Assembly (NCBI GenBank): GCA_009926295.1
Contig: RFPF01000041.1
Coordinates: forward strand, 1 to 17,071
Direction of reading: 5' to 3'
DNA length: 17,071 nucleotides
DNA from: Planctomycetia bacterium
GTDB taxonomy: Bacteria; Planctomycetota; Planctomycetia; Pirellulales; UBA1268
The notes below the pieces were generated by a model that did no database searches, was not told where the DNA came from, and saw nothing but the letters and a program-made list of their open reading frames with translations. The position numbers and the translations under genes were made by a program. This document shows positions 14,909-17,071 of the stretch, piece after piece (position 1 is the first letter of the stretch; each line of letters opens with the position of its first letter).

Positions 14909-17071
14909 CGAGGCGACCCTCGCTCCCGGCGCTGGCCGCAGGACTGACGCTGGTCGCCATCGGCTGGCCGGCGGACGCGACCGAGCGGCTCGATCCCTAC
15001 GCCCGGGCCGTCGTCGAATCGGTGGCCCACCCCCCGCCGACCACGCCGCGAGAGCTGCTCGCCGCCGCCGCGAAGACCGCCGACGTGGAGGCACTCGAGG
15101 CGGCGACCGCGTACGTGCAGCGGCTCGCCGATGCGGTCGCGGATGCCGGGAACGACCGGTCGCGGCTGATCGCGGAGCTGTCCGCCGATGCCGACCCGCT
15201 GGCACTTCATCGCCTCGGCATGATGCTGCGGACCACCGCGCCCGATCTCTTGCCCGCGATCGAGGCTCTGGAGGAGGCCGCCAGGCTGCAGCGCCGCGAT
15301 CCGCGGCGGCTCGCCCGGGCCGCGGCCGAGCTTGGCAGCGACTCGTACGCGACGCGGGCGGCAGCCGCCACGACGCTCGGCCGCGCGGGACTCGACGCAC
15401 TTCCCGCGCTCGTCGGCGTGCTCGGCTCCGACGACGACGCCGGCCTACGGGCCCGCGACATCGCGCGGGGGCTCGTGCGCGACCTCGGCCATGATGCGAG
15501 GCGACCACTCCTCGACAGCCTCGGATCGGCCGACATCGGATCATGGCCTGGCGTGATCGCCGCCCTCGACGCGATCGAAGCGGACGACGTCGAGGAATTC
15601 CTTCTCGCGCCAGCGGTGGTGGCCGATACGCCCCCCGTGATCCGCGACCGCGCGCTCGCGGCCCTCCGGCAGGCCCGCAGGCGCGACGGCGACTCGGCCC
15701 CCTGGCAGCCGCCCACGCGCAGCGAGGCGGTGGCCCGCATCGGTCGCCGGCTCGACCACCTGCTCGTCACCGCGGAAAACCCGCATGCCCGCCGCCCCGA
15801 CGAAGCGACGGACGTTTCGCGGTCGCGGGAGGCACTCCATCTGGCCCGCGACCTCTCGGCGCTCGGTGCCACCGGGCCCGAAGCGGTGAGGCTCGTGCTC
15901 CTGGCAAGGCTGGAGGCACTGGTCGCGCAAACGCCGGCCGCCGAACTCGAGTCGCCCCGGATCGCCGCGGCGCTCACCGGACCCGACGGGGCCGACGTGG
16001 GGACGATCGGCGACGTGCTCGACCTCGCCACCTCCCGGGGATTGTTCGCAGCGGCCGCGACCGCCGCCCGCGGCCTCGAGGAGGCCCTCCTCCCGCCTGA
16101 TCTCCCGCTCGGCGAGCCCGCTGCTCCGCTGCCGCCGGCCGTCCGTGGAACGCTCGTGCGGGCCCTCGCCGTGCCCGAAGCGGCGCTGCAGTTCGCAGCG
16201 GCCCGCACCCTCGCGCTGTCCGCTCCTCCGCCGCCGTGGCCCGGATCGAGCCGGGTCGTCGCGACGCTCGCCCACGCCGCCACGGCCGAGGGGAGCGACC
16301 GCGTTGTCGTCGCCCACCATGATGCCGCGGTCGCGCAGGAGATCGCCGCTGGAGTGTCCCGCTTCGGCTACCGGCCGGTGACCGTCTCGACGGGCCGCGC
16401 GGCGGTGCTCGCCGCCCGTGAGCATGCCGACACGGTTCTCGTCATCCTCGGCGCGCGGATCATCCTGCCGAAGGCCTTCGAGACGATGCAGTTCATCCAC
16501 GAACAACCCTACGGCGACGTTCCGCCGATTCTCATCGTGGTCGATCCGCTCGACGACGAGGCGCGCGGACGATTCCTCAGCAAGTCGATCCTCGAGTACT
16601 CGGGCGTGCCGTGCGTCGCGCTCGTCGACCGCATGGAGAGCCTGTTCCAGCCGCTGGTCGACGCGAAAACCGGCCGGGAACTGATGACGGCGAGATTTCC
16701 CGCGCTCCTCGAGGACCTTGCCGGCCAGCAGGCGGCGGCCGTGGAGGCCCGCGCCGCACGAGCGGCGCTGCGGCGGGATCGGGGCCGGCAGGCCGCCGCG
16801 CTCCTCTCGATGCCTCCGCTCTCGGAGTTCGCGCGGACGCTCGGCGGAGATCCCGCGGGCATGGTGCCGTTCGACCCTTCCGACGGGCTCTCGGTCGACG
16901 AGGCCGCCGCGGTCGCGCTCGTCTTCAACCGCGAGCTTCGGCTCGCGCGTCTCGAGGCCGGCGTCGCGAGCGCGAACGCCGAGAACGCCGGACTCTGGCG
17001 CGATCCGGTGCTTGGCATCGACCTGAGCGACGTCCTCGCGGGAACCGCGAACGGCCTCGAGGCGATCGTCT
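14887..17071 (+). CDS. Exported HEAT-repeat protein with a degenerate receiver-like domain (runs off the window)
   Basis: The frame is open for 728 codons to the window end, with no stop. The ATG at 14887 lies inside the 3' end of argH, in another frame, and is followed by a hydrophobic stretch (residues about 12-31, SLPALAAGLTLVAIGWPADA) that looks like a signal peptide. Residues about 138-235 carry HEAT-like helix pairs (ELGSDSYATRAAAATTLGRAG). Residues about 469-600 resemble a response-regulator receiver fold: RVVVAHHDAAVAQEI, then TVLVILGARIILP, then PPILIVVDP. The normal phospho-acceptor Asp position is Ile520, so it cannot be a standard phosphorylated receiver. The C-terminal part is Ala/Arg/Glu-rich helical. 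The HEAT call is fairly secure, the receiver call is tentative; the combination in an apparently exported protein is odd. Function unknown. Confidence 0.82.
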   Translation, partial: MEEASGLTRRPSLPALAAGLTLVAIGWPADATERLDPYARAVVESVAHPPPTTPRELLAAAAKTADVEALEAATAYVQRLADAVADAGNDRSRLIAELSADADPLALHRLGMMLRTTAPDLLPAIEALEEAARLQRRDPRRLARAAAELGSDSYATRAAAATTLGRAGLDALPALVGVLGSDDDAGLRARDIARGLVRDLGHDARRPLLDSLGSADIGSWPGVIAALDAIEADDVEEFLLAPAVVADTPPVIRDRALAALRQARRRDGDSAPWQPPTRSEAVARIGRRLDHLLVTAENPHARRPDEATDVSRSREALHLARDLSALGATGPEAVRLVLLARLEALVAQTPAAELESPRIAAALTGPDGADVGTIGDVLDLATSRGLFAAAATAARGLEEALLPPDLPLGEPAAPLPPAVRGTLVRALAVPEAALQFAAARTLALSAPPPPWPGSSRVVATLAHAATAEGSDRVVVAHHDAAVAQEIAAGVSRFGYRPVTVSTGRAAVLAAREHADTVLVILGARIILPKAFETMQFIHEQPYGDVPPILIVVDPLDDEARGRFLSKSILEYSGVPCVALVDRMESLFQPLVDAKTGRELMTARFPALLEDLAGQQAAAVEARAARAALRRDRGRQAAALLSMPPLSEFARTLGGDPAGMVPFDPSDGLSVDEAAAVALVFNRELRLARLEAGVASANAENAGLWRDPVLGIDLSDVLAGTANGLEAIV

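Noticed and set aside
1..17071. A new defence, phage or mobile system
   Set aside because: I found no recombinase, transposase, toxin-antitoxin, restriction, CRISPR or phage gene; the helicase and methyltransferases match housekeeping families and are not arranged as a known or evident defence locus.

Overview
This is a high-GC chromosomal stretch that most likely comes from a member of the Planctomycetota. The strongest evidence is at the left end. There, a gene for a planctomycete-type cytochrome c (PSCyt1) protein with DUF1549 and DUF1553 domains is followed four bases later by a DUF1501 gene with a twin-arginine leader, a pairing that is a hallmark of that phylum. Small secreted Cys-rich and coiled-coil proteins and a HEAT-repeat protein fit the same picture. 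No rRNA, tRNA, CRISPR array, integrase, transposase or phage gene was seen.

Layout. Bases 1-3399 (minus) hold the start of the DUF1501 gene and the PSCyt1/DUF1549/DUF1553 gene. The latter is broken by a 22-bp tandem duplication at 2002-2045 that shifts the frame; removing one copy restores a protein of about 1039 residues. Bases 3605-4147 (minus) encode a membrane-anchored or secreted His/Gly/Pro-rich coiled-coil protein. Bases 4205-7088 (plus) form a tightly coupled three-gene operon: an RlmI-like class I SAM methyltransferase, a SpoU/TrmH RNA methyltransferase and an all-helical protein of unknown function, joined by two ATGA stop/start overlaps. Bases 7110-7448 (minus) encode a secreted Cys-rich peptide, and 7560-9041 (minus) encode glycogen synthase GlgA. 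Divergent from glgA, 9108-9773 (plus) encodes a protein that may resemble carbohydrate-binding module 9.

Bases 9791-11215 (minus) hold a glycosyltransferase and an FkbM-family methyltransferase in an A+T-richer pocket (several 60-base stretches are 50-60% GC against roughly 70% around it). This suggests a horizontally acquired surface-glycan pair. Bases 11302-13419 (minus) encode a DinG/XPD-type helicase in which one of the four iron-sulfur cysteines appears to be replaced by serine. Divergent from it, argH (13508-14908, plus) encodes argininosuccinate lyase. A large exported HEAT-repeat protein with a degenerate receiver-like domain starts inside the 3' end of argH and runs off the window at 17071.

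Overall this is mainly housekeeping and lineage-specific chromosome, not a clear new defence or mobile system. The points most worth a second look are the duplication that breaks the cytochrome gene, the coupled methyltransferase operon with its unknown third member, the HEAT plus pseudo-receiver protein, the helicase cysteine loss and the low-GC glycan pair.
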